Shown here in pieces: positions 8,433 to 17,264 of a DNA stretch of 44,755 bases. Origin of the DNA: Candidatus Thalassarchaeaceae archaeon (GTDB taxonomy: Archaea; Thermoplasmatota; Poseidoniia; Poseidoniales; Thalassarchaeaceae). Where the stretch lies: NCBI GenBank assembly GCA_029250665.1, contig JAQXEV010000006.1, positions 1 to 44,755 on the forward strand, given 5' to 3'. The notes beneath the pieces were generated by a model. The model was not told the DNA's origin. It did not search any database and saw only the letters and a program-made list of their open reading frames with translations. Position numbers and translations under genes: made by a program. The stretch's first letter is position 1. Each line of letters opens with the position of its first letter.

Positions 8433-9998
8433 ATGGCGCGGATTATCACAGACGCTTCTGGTCAACGATACCAACTCGATGAACCGGTCCCCTTGAGCCC
8501 TGCTCCTGAGAACATTCGATTGGCAACCGAGAGCAAGCCTTGGAATAATTATTGGAGAATGCTCGGAACGGTGATGTTGGCTTTCCTTATTGTTCAATTT
8601 GGCTTTGCTTCCTTGATTGAGGGGGCACTCTCCGGAATCTCCCTCATCTCAGTAATAGGTGCAATCTGCTCCCTTGCTCCAATCCCCCTCCTATTGCTGC
8701 TTCACAAACCAAAATTGGTTCATGTCAGGTTGGCGGTTCCCGATGTAAAGGGTAAGCGCCACCATCCATTGCCCGAGGGCGGTTCGCTGCGGACTGTAAC
8801 CCCTACTCGTTTCAAGAGATTCTTGACTGCGGATGATTCCGTGTTGGACTTGCCTCCTCCTTGGCAAGTTTGGTTGGTTTTCTCAATCACTGTTGCGACG
8901 AGCGCATTTGTGACTCTATTCGCTCTCAGCGAGTCGACTGAATGGCTGTACATCCTGTTGTTTATTTTGCTTGCAATCCCTCTATGGATAATGGGGTTCT
9001 CGATTCCAGTTTTCGCTTGGTGGGCAACCTCGTCGAAATGGATTGGATTACCTACGAGGCGTCGGGATGCCGAAGCTTGGTTAATCGCAGGTATGGCTTC
9101 GGCATTCCCAGCTATGGTGATTAATACCTGGATTTTCCCCGGTATTCTTCCTTCTTCTTTGCCTAGCGCAGCGGCTGAGTTCCTCTTGTTGGTATTAAGC
9201 GCCCCACTCGGAGAAGAATTGTGGAAATTGGTCGCAGTCCTCTTATTCCTGCCTTCGATTAAGAGCCCACGTCATGGTTTACAAATCGGTTTTACCGTAG
9301 GTTTGGGTTTCGCCCTCATCGAGAATATGACGTATATCCTGATGGGCGCCTTTGAAGGTTCTCTAAGTCTCGGTTTCACGACTTTAATCCGAGGAATTGG
9401 TTCGATTCCCGGACACGCACTGTGGACTGGGGTTAGTGGATTCGCAGTCGGTTGTTTGGTCGAGGACTACGATATGGACAAAAGAATCCGCTGGCTAATG
9501 CGGCGATTAACGAGTGATGCAGTTGATGCTGTGGAGAATCTCGGCATCGATGTTGATGGTGATGGGGATCATTCTGGATACGATCAACCTCGAGAGAGTT
9601 TGGCAGAATTATTGGCTGAAGTCGATTCATCTACCTCCTCGTGGCTGCTAATTGATTCGAAAACTGGTGAGACGCGTGACGCCGACGGCGTCGAGATGCC
9701 TCAAGATATTCTCACAGACCTTGTGACCTCGTCAGAGGCTGCTCGCTATCGATCCGAGGATGGGATTCAGATTCTTCCTCCTCGTAATATCTTGCAGGCT
9801 TACGGGCTCGCAGTGATTGGTCATGCGATATGGAATGGAACCTCATACCTGTCATTTTTGATTCCTGAATGGATTGGATTGGGTGAAATCGGTGTCCTCA
9901 TCTGTATGTTTGGCTGGACTGCGGTTCTTATCGCAGCTGTCCTTTGGTTAACGCGTCGAGTACTGAGTACAGTGCGCCGAATGCCCACTTTGGTTTGA
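8433..9998 (+). CDS. PrsW-like intramembrane metalloprotease
   Basis: 521 residues if started at the ATG at 8433 (MARIITDASG); an upstream in-frame ATG at 8379 adds 18 residues with no membrane or family character. Multiple membrane segments carry the PrsW-family motifs in order: PLGEELWK (Glu261-Glu262), GLGFALIENMTYILMG, a segment with GHALWTG, and a C-terminal GHAIWNG. In PrsW these Glu and His residues are the presumed metal and catalytic ligands; bacterial PrsW cleaves an anti-sigma factor. A hydrophilic insert of about 90 residues with acidic stretches (near 370-460) splits the GHALWTG and GHAIWNG helices. The substrate here is unknown; archaea lack sigma factors, so its target must differ. 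Confidence 0.8.
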   Translation: MARIITDASGQRYQLDEPVPLSPAPENIRLATESKPWNNYWRMLGTVMLAFLIVQFGFASLIEGALSGISLISVIGAICSLAPIPLLLLLHKPKLVHVRLAVPDVKGKRHHPLPEGGSLRTVTPTRFKRFLTADDSVLDLPPPWQVWLVFSITVATSAFVTLFALSESTEWLYILLFILLAIPLWIMGFSIPVFAWWATSSKWIGLPTRRRDAEAWLIAGMASAFPAMVINTWIFPGILPSSLPSAAAEFLLLVLSAPLGEELWKLVAVLLFLPSIKSPRHGLQIGFTVGLGFALIENMTYILMGAFEGSLSLGFTTLIRGIGSIPGHALWTGVSGFAVGCLVEDYDMDKRIRWLMRRLTSDAVDAVENLGIDVDGDGDHSGYDQPRESLAELLAEVDSSTSSWLLIDSKTGETRDADGVEMPQDILTDLVTSSEAARYRSEDGIQILPPRNILQAYGLAVIGHAIWNGTSYLSFLIPEWIGLGEIGVLICMFGWTAVLIAAVLWLTRRVLSTVRRMPTLV

Positions 9999-10041
9999 TA
10001 GTCACAGGGAATCCTTCATCATCCGAAGGCGACGGAGAAGG

Positions 10042-10791
10042 TTGAGGGTTATCGTGGAACTCAGCTCCGACCAGATGGTTTCAATCGGTTTAGTCACCGG
10101 GATGATACTGATTTCCGGTCTTCGAGGGATGCTTAATCGGAGTGGTTTGGTCGCTGCGTCGACAGTCGGGTTTTCGGTCTCTTTACTCGGCCATTGGACC
10201 TGGCTGACTATTCTCATCCTCTTCCTCGTCATTGGTTCTTTGGCGACGTTGTGGCGCTACGATGAGAAGGCGGCCTTACGCTTAGCCGAGGACAACAAGG
10301 GGGTTAGAGGTTGGAGGAATGTGATGGCCAATGGTGGAGTTGCGTCGATTATCGCCATCGCTAATTATGCTCTTGACCAGCCCGATTGGGCTTACCTAGC
10401 TGCTGCCGCTTCAATATCCGTTGCTGCCGCAGATACGCTTGCTTCTGAGATCGGTAGCCTCGACCCTCGGACTCGCAGCATTATCAATCTCGAAGCCGTC
10501 CCGGCCGGCACCAACGGAGGAATGTCCGTGACGGGCTCTTTCGCAGCCCTTGCAGGAGGGCTACTCATGGCATTCATGGCAGTCTCACTGTCTTCTGTAG
10601 CAGGATCAACGATTCCACTGATGACTCTCTTCATAGTTGTGACAATAATTGGTTGGCTAGGCTGTCAAGTCGATTCGATTCTGGGTGCTGTATTCGAGAA
10701 TAAGGGAATCATCGGTAAGCACACTGTGAACTTCCTCGCCACGCTCTCTGGAGCCTTGATGGCAATTATCGTTCATTCACGCTTCCTCTAA
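10042..10791 (+). CDS. DUF92 family membrane protein (VTE6-like)
   Basis: 249 residues from TTG at 10042, or 245 from the in-frame GTG at 10054. Several hydrophobic helices surround two hallmarks of DUF92/TIGR00297: AAADTLASEIG with DPRT following, and PAGTNGGMSVTG. The C-terminus has GCQVDSILGAVFENKG and KHTVNFLATL, also typical. Plant VTE6, a member of this family, phosphorylates phytyl phosphate, and archaeal members are suspected of handling isoprenyl phosphates; that role here is inference. It follows the PrsW-like gene by 43 bp on the same strand and may be co-transcribed. Confidence 0.85.
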   Translation: MRVIVELSSDQMVSIGLVTGMILISGLRGMLNRSGLVAASTVGFSVSLLGHWTWLTILILFLVIGSLATLWRYDEKAALRLAEDNKGVRGWRNVMANGGVASIIAIANYALDQPDWAYLAAAASISVAAADTLASEIGSLDPRTRSIINLEAVPAGTNGGMSVTGSFAALAGGLLMAFMAVSLSSVAGSTIPLMTLFIVVTIIGWLGCQVDSILGAVFENKGIIGKHTVNFLATLSGALMAIIVHSRFL

Positions 10792-10895
10792 GGAGGAAGC
10801 GAATTCTAATCCCTCTTGGAATCGTTTTCATCGAACACGAGTAAGCGCGGGGTTTGAATGCCGGTCGGCAGGGCGTTGAGTTGAGAGAGATAGCC

Positions 10896-13220
10896 ATGCC
10901 GAGGCCGCGGATTCTGACAGTAGTGGTGATTCTGCTACTCCTAGGGACTTTGGCGTCGAGCAGTACTTCTGCTCAAAGTGGAGAGGAATACGGCCCCGGA
11001 CTTGACCTTGAACTGCCACAATCTCACAATATTTTCCTCCACGGGACCGAAGAGACTCCTGAGTTACGGCGCGATTGGCCAATACTCACTGGAATCCCTG
11101 GTGGTTCAGCGAGTTTCTCGAAAACGGTCGGCGCACCTCAGACGCTGCTCGACGTTGAAGGCGCGCCGATTGAGGAGGCGTTTTCCCTCAACGGAACAGT
11201 CACCGTCGATCTCTATGCTTCCCTCGAAGCGAAATCGCCGGTTTGTAGGCAGACCAATGTAATTCCAGGCTCTCCAGCAGGAGCGACGACGGTTTTCTTT
11301 GTTACCTTGCAGTGGGGGTCATACACCATTTTGAATGGGGTTACAACGAATGATTTGACGATGGAGGAATCATACACTCAGTCTCATCTTTTCCAAGTCG
11401 AGGTTCCTATCGAGGATATCAGCCTTGGTCCGGGGGATGTGCTCTCTCTCCAAGTTTCCGTTCAACACGACTGCGTTCAACCGGGGTCACTCTGGTGGGG
11501 GACGTATGATGCTCGGAGTGGAATCACTTTCACCGGTGACCTAATTGATCCACAAATGAATCAAGTCACCGACTCCAATAGGATCACAAGAATCGAATTC
11601 ACCCCAATTTCACCCTGGGGTTCCGACGACTTCTCAGATCAGGTCATCGAGGTCGTCGGACCGATGGATGATTACGAATCGATGGTACATGGATTCGGTC
11701 AGGAGGATGAGCGTCTCGAGCACTTCGAGGCGCCACATTCATTCAGAGTGGGCGAGGCTAATCGGACAGTTCTAACTTGGTCGACATCGAATCCATTGCA
11801 ACCGGGATTGTACATGATTGATGCTTGCTTTACTCTACAGGACCAGGACCCGGCTGAACCATGCGATGTTGTAGCGGTACTGAAATTCGAGGTCGAGAAA
11901 GATCCCGGGGCTCTGCTAAGTGGTACTTGGGTTGCTGTGATGATTCCACTCGGAGTCATCGCTTGGTTGGGTGCCTCGATGCGTGAGGCAATGCTGCCGA
12001 TGCCGGCCTATGCAGTAATCCTCGTTCTTGCACTTGCCAGTATCGGACCAGCGATTTATTTGCCTGATATCGATGCAAATGCCTCGCGGGACGACGGCGC
12101 TGCGCCTTCCTTCACTTTGCTCGAACACGGTGGCGACGGCTCGATTTCACTCTCGGATTTACTCTCAGATTCTGACGCTGTGGTCGTTGGGATGTATGTG
12201 CCTGGGTCGGCCAATGCAATTCGTCAAGCCAATGACTTCCAGATGGCCGAAGCCTTGATCGACAGCGACGTTACTTTCGTTCAAATTGCGACTGGAAAAG
12301 GGGTCAGAGCTGTCGATTTGGATTCTCACTCGGTCATTATCAATGGTTCTTGGCCGCTATTGATGGACAAGTCCGATTCAAGCATAGGACTGGCCTTCCC
12401 CAGCGGCGCCAGCGACGCTGTAATCATCATCGATGCCGCTGGCTTCGTTACTGATTGGAATCCGGGAACTTACTCCAGTTCCGAGATCGCCGATGCGGTC
12501 GAGGATGCTAGCAAGGGTTCTGGGCACAGTTTCCTCGATCCGCTGACTTTGCTTTGGGGAACCGCGCTACTACCAATATTCATCCTCGCGATGCCCCGCG
12601 AAAGTCGCTATGAGGAGCCGGACGAAGTTCTGTTACCCGGTTCTGGAGTTCTCCTAACTCTGCTGGGTGCTGGATTTGGATTCGCGATTTGGGCTGTGCC
12701 TATTTCTCTCATGGCGGTCGCTGGACTCGGTTCAATTTGGATTTGGATTGAAGTTGGCCTTGCATCGCTACTTACCTATCACGGTGTCAGAACGCTGACT
12801 AATGGAAGAATTCCAGAGGTCGATTGGATTGCTGGAAAGATGCATTCTATGCTGCCGCAGGCCTACCGTGAATGGAGAACAACGTCTTCATTTAGCGATG
12901 ATGTCCATCTCGGAATTTGGCTTGCTTGGTTGATTTGGTTACGCACACCTGACATGGTTGCTCAGGGGGTTGGCTCGGTCGCCCGTACAGGCGGCTTTGG
13001 GGTGATTTTGGCTTTGGCGATGTTGGGGGGACTAACTCTCACCGCGGGCCTTGCGGTCGTTCTCTCGCGTGGCATAATCGGCGTTACAGGCCCGATTCCT
13101 CGTACTCTGGGTAGTCTCAGCGTTGGTATCCGTCCGAGAGCTTGGGGTTTGGCCAGTGCCATGCTTGGGGCTTGGTTACTAGTGAGCCTAATCGTTGGAC
13201 CTTTGATTGGTTCACTATGA
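10896..13220 (+). CDS. Secreted/membrane protein with cysteine-less thioredoxin-like domain
   Basis: 774 residues from the ATG at 10896 (MPRPRILTVVVILLLLG), which gives a classic signal peptide ending near SSTSAQS; an upstream TTG at 10854 would bury it. Residues ~25-340 form an extracytoplasmic beta-rich region. Two membrane helices follow (~343-385). A stretch beginning PSFTLLEHGGDGSISLSDLL then resembles the start of peroxiredoxin/TlpA thioredoxin folds, with predicted strands VVVGMYV, TFVQIAT and AVIIIDAAG, but it lacks the CXXC or peroxidatic cysteine. About five further membrane helices end the protein. I do not recognise a named family; the function is unknown. Confidence 0.65.
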   Translation: MPRPRILTVVVILLLLGTLASSSTSAQSGEEYGPGLDLELPQSHNIFLHGTEETPELRRDWPILTGIPGGSASFSKTVGAPQTLLDVEGAPIEEAFSLNGTVTVDLYASLEAKSPVCRQTNVIPGSPAGATTVFFVTLQWGSYTILNGVTTNDLTMEESYTQSHLFQVEVPIEDISLGPGDVLSLQVSVQHDCVQPGSLWWGTYDARSGITFTGDLIDPQMNQVTDSNRITRIEFTPISPWGSDDFSDQVIEVVGPMDDYESMVHGFGQEDERLEHFEAPHSFRVGEANRTVLTWSTSNPLQPGLYMIDACFTLQDQDPAEPCDVVAVLKFEVEKDPGALLSGTWVAVMIPLGVIAWLGASMREAMLPMPAYAVILVLALASIGPAIYLPDIDANASRDDGAAPSFTLLEHGGDGSISLSDLLSDSDAVVVGMYVPGSANAIRQANDFQMAEALIDSDVTFVQIATGKGVRAVDLDSHSVIINGSWPLLMDKSDSSIGLAFPSGASDAVIIIDAAGFVTDWNPGTYSSSEIADAVEDASKGSGHSFLDPLTLLWGTALLPIFILAMPRESRYEEPDEVLLPGSGVLLTLLGAGFGFAIWAVPISLMAVAGLGSIWIWIEVGLASLLTYHGVRTLTNGRIPEVDWIAGKMHSMLPQAYREWRTTSSFSDDVHLGIWLAWLIWLRTPDMVAQGVGSVARTGGFGVILALAMLGGLTLTAGLAVVLSRGIIGVTGPIPRTLGSLSVGIRPRAWGLASAMLGAWLLVSLIVGPLIGSL

Positions 13221-13342
13221 GTCCAATCATTGGTAAGTTGCTCAGTTCAATTTGATAGATACCCGACAAGGTCATGTAAGGTTTTGACACTATTCAACCG
13301 TGAGCATCATAAGAGTGGGGCCGCTCGTCGATTCACTCCCTT

Positions 13343-13531
13343 GGGGGTATAGTATAACCTGGTAGTACCGCGGGCTCCAGTTGCACGGGAATGACGACGA
13401 GTGGGTAATCTGATGGTTTTGATGACCAACTGGAGCACCGACCCATCGCAAACCGAGAGCGTGCATCTACTAGGTGCACGCTAGGCGGAAGATACCCGCT
13501 GATCTGGGTTCAAATCCCAGTGCCCCCACCA
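13343..13531 (+). tRNA. tRNA-Trp(CCA) with intron
   Basis: Acceptor GGGGGTA (13343-13349) pairs with TGCCCCC (13521-13527); A73 is at 13528 and CCA is encoded (13529-13531). D-stem GTA/TAC is at 13352-13354 and 13366-13368. Anticodon stem GCGGG (13370-13374) pairs with CCCGC (13495-13499). The anticodon CCA is at 13377-13379, preceded by T33. T-arm: CTGGG-TTCAAAT-CCCAG, 13504-13520. A ~113-nt intron interrupts the anticodon loop; placing it at the canonical 37/38 site (13381-13493) gives a mature loop CUCCAGA. I could not fold a perfect bulge-helix-bulge by hand, so exact splice points are approximate. Confidence 0.93.
13381..13493 (+). ncRNA. tRNA-Trp intron carrying a box C/D guide RNA
   Basis: Boxes seen: C-like ATGACGA (13391-13397), D' CTGA (13410-13413), C' TGATGA (13420-13425), D-like CCGA (13438-13441). 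The D guide CAACTGGAGC (13427-13436) is perfectly complementary to 13374-13383, which spans the anticodon; the fifth nucleotide upstream of box D faces C34. The D' guide AGTGGGTA (13400-13407) pairs with 13493-13500 with one G-U; the fifth nucleotide upstream of D' faces position 39. This is the arrangement known from haloarchaeal pre-tRNA-Trp, where the intron directs 2'-O-methylation of C34 and residue 39. A 7-bp hairpin (GCGTGCA/TGCACGC, 13459-13481) follows the C/D part. Confidence 0.88.
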
Positions 13532-13627
13532 AATCTAATTGAACGAGAGTAATCTTAGATTTTGTGATTTTGTTTCAATCTCGCGTATAGGTTGGATTGA
13601 AGGAGTACCGCTGTGCGGCGTTGACTG

Positions 13628-15751
13628 ATGAATAGCAGGTCGGTGGCAGTCGCGCTCGTGCTTCTGCTGATGTCGCCATTGGCTGGCAGTATCGCAGCAA
13701 CGAGCGCTGAAGAGAGTCTGGAGCCACTCGATGCTAAGGGCTTGCAGATGATTGAGGTAGGTCATACCATCGATGTTCCTAACCAAGCTCCAATCTGGTG
13801 GGATACCAGCCTCCAGTGGTGGGAATACACAACACTCGACTCCGACCGAAATGGCATCCACGATTCTCTTCAGAGCGCGGCTGGTCCGGTCAATGTTGGA
13901 ATCTCTTACGCGCGTGAGGTGACTCAAGCCGACCGCGATACCCTCGAGCAACTCGGATACGAAATCAATCTTGAACTAACTCTCGTCGACGCAGTTCTTC
14001 TGGGAGATGTTGACGCCTCACAAGTCTGGCAACTTGCCGAAATCGAAGGTGTTGTCATGGTTGAGCGATATGGATCATTGATCTTTTATGGCGATGTTCA
14101 GACTCCTGCAGTCAAGGCGAAAAACTCGACAGAATATCCTCTTGGTGCCTGGGACTTCGGAGTCACTGGTAAAGGTGTCAACATCGCCATGGTCGATACC
14201 GGTGTTGACAATGAACACCCTGGTCTAGACGGAAAATTCGTTGCCGGCTACGATGCTGTCTGCTACATGCACTCGGACCCACAATGCGTTCTCGCCGGCG
14301 GTCGTCAAGACGATGGTTCATTCGACCCAGACGATGGTAACCAACACGGCACTGCCTGCATGGGAATGGCTAGCGCTACTGGAATTGAAGCCGATGGTTC
14401 GCAGTCCGATTTCTATGGCTCCGCTCCCGATGCAGGCCTTGTAGATGTCCGAATCGGCACAGATGTCGGAGCCGGACCATTCGAGAATTACCTCCTCGAA
14501 CAGGAATTCTACGAATCAGCCATGAATGGCCTCCAGTGGATTATTGACCATCGCGACGATGCCTGGGTGGGTGTAGACGAAGCTAGCCACGGCATCGATA
14601 TCATCTCTCTTTCATGGGGCATAACCAGCCACGAGAACGGAGGTTCAGATGGCAACGATATGCACAGTAGAATCCTCGATGAGGCGATGGAATTGGGTGT
14701 GGTGGTTTCGAATGCTGCCGGCAATGACGGTGAAGATAACGATGGTCTTTCGGGAATGAGCGCATCTTCGCTTTCGATTACTGTTGCTGCCACAGATGAC
14801 CAGAACACAGTAAACCGCTCAGACGACACAATCGCTGGTTACTCCTCACGCGGGCCACGCAAGGACAACGGCGACGGTAATCCAGTCAACGAATTGGTTC
14901 CCGAGATCAGCGCACCCGGCTCGAATATCATTCAAGCCGAAGGATGCGTGAGTAGTGGTGGTTGCAATAATTTCCTCGGAGCCGATGCCTCTGACAATAC
15001 CTACACAGGGCGTGGTAGTGGCACTTCCTACGCCACACCCGCGGTGAGTGGAGTGATTGCATTGGTCATCGAAGCCAATGAGAATCTCACTCCGCTGCAA
15101 ATCAAAGAGATCCTCAAGCATACTTCCGAACTTCGTGGTGAGCCGAGTGCTCCCGAAGTCGATCCCTATTGGAATCGAGACTTCGGCTATGGCATGGTAG
15201 ATGCACGCGCAGCAGTTGACCTCGCGTTATTCCTACGCGATTCAGACCAGTCTCCACTCATCGACCCAAGCCTGCAGAGTCACAGCCTCAACCTGACCAT
15301 TGGTGATGTGATCAATATCACCGGCCACGCATGGGGTCAAGCAGGAAGCATTGATCGGGTCGAGTACAGAGTCGATGGAGGTGAGTGGATGGAAACGACC
15401 TACTCCGCTACACCCAGCGAGGTCGGCGCTCTCACTCCATTCCTTTGGCACGTTCTCCTGAACCCAGCAAAACTTGCATCAGGTGAACACACGGTAGAGG
15501 TTCATGCGGTAGCAGGAGCGATGCACTCACTCCCAGTCTTCTTCGAAGTAACGGGAAGTGGCTCGGCGGAATCAGCGATGGGCATCCCGCCTATAGCAAT
15601 CGGCGCGGTAGCTCTCGTCGGTCTCTTTTGGCTCGCTTCTCTTGTTCTTATCCGCTATCGCTCAGACGATGAGATTGAGGCGATAATCGATAATGTTCGT
15701 ACCACCCGCGACGAAATCGACGAAGTCGTCGAGGCAGAGCTGCTCGAATGA
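13628..15751 (+). CDS. Membrane-anchored subtilisin-like serine protease (S8)
   Basis: 707 residues. An N-terminal signal peptide (hydrophobic ~6-22) is followed by an I9-like prodomain region to about residue 160. The S8 catalytic triad is complete: Asp190 in AMVDTGVDNEHPG, His240 in NQHGTACMG, and Ser467 in GRGSGTSYATPAVSG. The oxyanion Asn366 lies in SNAAGNDG. After the catalytic domain come a beta-sandwich-like segment (~545-650) and one membrane helix (~655-678), then a short charged cytoplasmic tail. The enzyme should sit on the outside of the cell membrane, fitting peptide degradation by a planktonic heterotroph. It lies 96 bp downstream of tRNA-Trp. Confidence 0.92.
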   Translation: MNSRSVAVALVLLLMSPLAGSIAATSAEESLEPLDAKGLQMIEVGHTIDVPNQAPIWWDTSLQWWEYTTLDSDRNGIHDSLQSAAGPVNVGISYAREVTQADRDTLEQLGYEINLELTLVDAVLLGDVDASQVWQLAEIEGVVMVERYGSLIFYGDVQTPAVKAKNSTEYPLGAWDFGVTGKGVNIAMVDTGVDNEHPGLDGKFVAGYDAVCYMHSDPQCVLAGGRQDDGSFDPDDGNQHGTACMGMASATGIEADGSQSDFYGSAPDAGLVDVRIGTDVGAGPFENYLLEQEFYESAMNGLQWIIDHRDDAWVGVDEASHGIDIISLSWGITSHENGGSDGNDMHSRILDEAMELGVVVSNAAGNDGEDNDGLSGMSASSLSITVAATDDQNTVNRSDDTIAGYSSRGPRKDNGDGNPVNELVPEISAPGSNIIQAEGCVSSGGCNNFLGADASDNTYTGRGSGTSYATPAVSGVIALVIEANENLTPLQIKEILKHTSELRGEPSAPEVDPYWNRDFGYGMVDARAAVDLALFLRDSDQSPLIDPSLQSHSLNLTIGDVINITGHAWGQAGSIDRVEYRVDGGEWMETTYSATPSEVGALTPFLWHVLLNPAKLASGEHTVEVHAVAGAMHSLPVFFEVTGSGSAESAMGIPPIAIGAVALVGLFWLASLVLIRYRSDDEIEAIIDNVRTTRDEIDEVVEAELLE

Positions 15752-15878
15752 GATAATCTCTCGAAGATTTCAGAACCTCGCAACTCTAGTGATTTTGGAC
15801 CAAGAAATGCCTCCTAGGCAGCGAATCCGAAGGATTAGAGGGTGTGCCTTCAAATGCTCATTGAGTCGTCCGTAGGTC

Positions 15879-17027
15879 GTGGTGCGGTTTTCGGAACGAG
15901 CGAACAGCATCCGTCCTACGGGAGTTAGGCGGATGTTCGACATGGCTGGCGATGACGCTGTCCAGTTTGGTTTGGGGGAACCTGATTTCCAACCTCCTGA
16001 CCTCGCTATCGAGGCTTTCACTCAAGCGATGAAGGAAGGTCGCAACAAGTACACTACCACAGCAGGCCTTCCTCCGCTGCGACAAAAGATCGCAGAGACA
16101 TGGCATCATAGAATCCCGACACTAGACGAAAACAATGTCTGCATGACCATGAGCGGTACGAATGCGTTACTCGATATTTTCCTCGCTCTCGTTGACCCTG
16201 GTGACGAGGTTCTTCTGCCAGAACCGTATTTCCCACTCTATCCAACTGACGTGGTAATCTGTGGAGGACAACCCGTTCTCTACCAGTGCCTCTTCGACAA
16301 TGGATTTGTTCCTACAATTGCTGACCTTGAATCGAGGCTGACTGAGAAAACGGTCGCGATTCTGTACAATTTCCCAAGTAATCCAACCGGAGGAAATGTG
16401 ACTCCAGAACAGCGCGATGAGTTGATTGAGTTCGCACGCGCGAATGATTTGTGGGTTATCACTGACGAAGTCTACGATCGCATCGTTTACGATTCCGAAC
16501 ATGTCTCCTTCTTGGGTGCGGGTTATGACAAAGTCATCATGATCAATTCATTTTCCAAGACCTTCGCCATGACCGGCTGGAGGATTGGCTACATTCTCTC
16601 GCCCGACCCCGAAGCGATGAGTCATATCACCAAGATGCAGTATTATGTTACTGCGTGTAGCAATGATGCGATGCAATACGCTGTTCTCGAGGCCTTGGAA
16701 AAGGCCTCGGACTACCCGGCGATGATGCGTGATGAATTCAAGGAGCGCCGGGATTTGATTTGTGCTCGCTTGAATGCTATGCCTGGAGTATCTTGTCACA
16801 TTCCAACAGGCGCGTTCTACGTCTTTCCGAAAATCGATGTGCCGGGGATGAATAGTGAAGAGATTGCAATGGCTTTGCTCGATGGAGGAGTTCTCTGTAG
16901 TCCAGGTTCCGCCTTCGGCGAGGCCGGTGAAGGGCACCTCAGATTCGCTTACACCATCGGTCGTGAGGGCATCTCGCGCGGCATGGACCGCGTCGAGAAG
17001 GTCCTCGCCGAATTGCGCGGCGATTGA
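15879..17027 (+). CDS. Class I/II PLP-dependent aminotransferase (aspartate aminotransferase-like)
   Basis: 382 residues from a GTG at 15879. Fold-type I features are in order: PTGVRRMFD and GEPDF near the N-terminus, NKYTTTAGLPPLR, NFPSNPTGG around residue 165, ITDEVYDRIVY with the PLP-ring Asp and Tyr, and the Schiff-base Lys227 in NSFSKTFAMTGWR. A C-terminal LRFAYTIG carries the substrate-carboxylate Arg. It catalyses amino-group transfer between an amino acid and a 2-oxo acid; aspartate is the usual substrate of this branch but alanine or aromatic substrates are possible. It is followed after 12 bp by a small membrane protein gene, possibly the same transcript. Confidence 0.92.
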   Translation: MVRFSERANSIRPTGVRRMFDMAGDDAVQFGLGEPDFQPPDLAIEAFTQAMKEGRNKYTTTAGLPPLRQKIAETWHHRIPTLDENNVCMTMSGTNALLDIFLALVDPGDEVLLPEPYFPLYPTDVVICGGQPVLYQCLFDNGFVPTIADLESRLTEKTVAILYNFPSNPTGGNVTPEQRDELIEFARANDLWVITDEVYDRIVYDSEHVSFLGAGYDKVIMINSFSKTFAMTGWRIGYILSPDPEAMSHITKMQYYVTACSNDAMQYAVLEALEKASDYPAMMRDEFKERRDLICARLNAMPGVSCHIPTGAFYVFPKIDVPGMNSEEIAMALLDGGVLCSPGSAFGEAGEGHLRFAYTIGREGISRGMDRVEKVLAELRGD

Positions 17028-17039
17028 GGGGGCGACGGA

Positions 17040-17258
17040 GTGTCTGGTGCAGCCACATTGGGTGCCTTCGTGCTGGGATTAGCATTGTTCACCATCTGTG
17101 CTCGGAGAATTGAACCTAGAATCTCTGGAGTATTCCTCATTCTAGCCGCAGTCGGACTTTTCATGATCGGCCCAAACCCATTCCTCTTCGGAATGTTTCT
17201 TGCGACTGGTTGGGCCGTATTGAATCACGGCGTCGAGAATATATTTCCTGTAAGGTGA
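17040..17258 (+). CDS. Small two- to three-helix membrane protein, unknown function
   Basis: 72 residues from a GTG at 17040, with GGGGGCGACGG just upstream. Hydrophobic stretches cover about residues 4-20, 28-43 and 47-60, and the C-terminus is short and polar. No catalytic motif is visible and I do not recognise a family. It follows the aminotransferase stop by 12 bp and converges with the next minus-strand gene after 6 bp. Compact placement with little spare sequence supports it as a real gene, but it could be a chance hydrophobic ORF. Confidence 0.45.
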   Translation: MSGAATLGAFVLGLALFTICARRIEPRISGVFLILAAVGLFMIGPNPFLFGMFLATGWAVLNHGVENIFPVR

Positions 17259-17264
17259 TACTTC

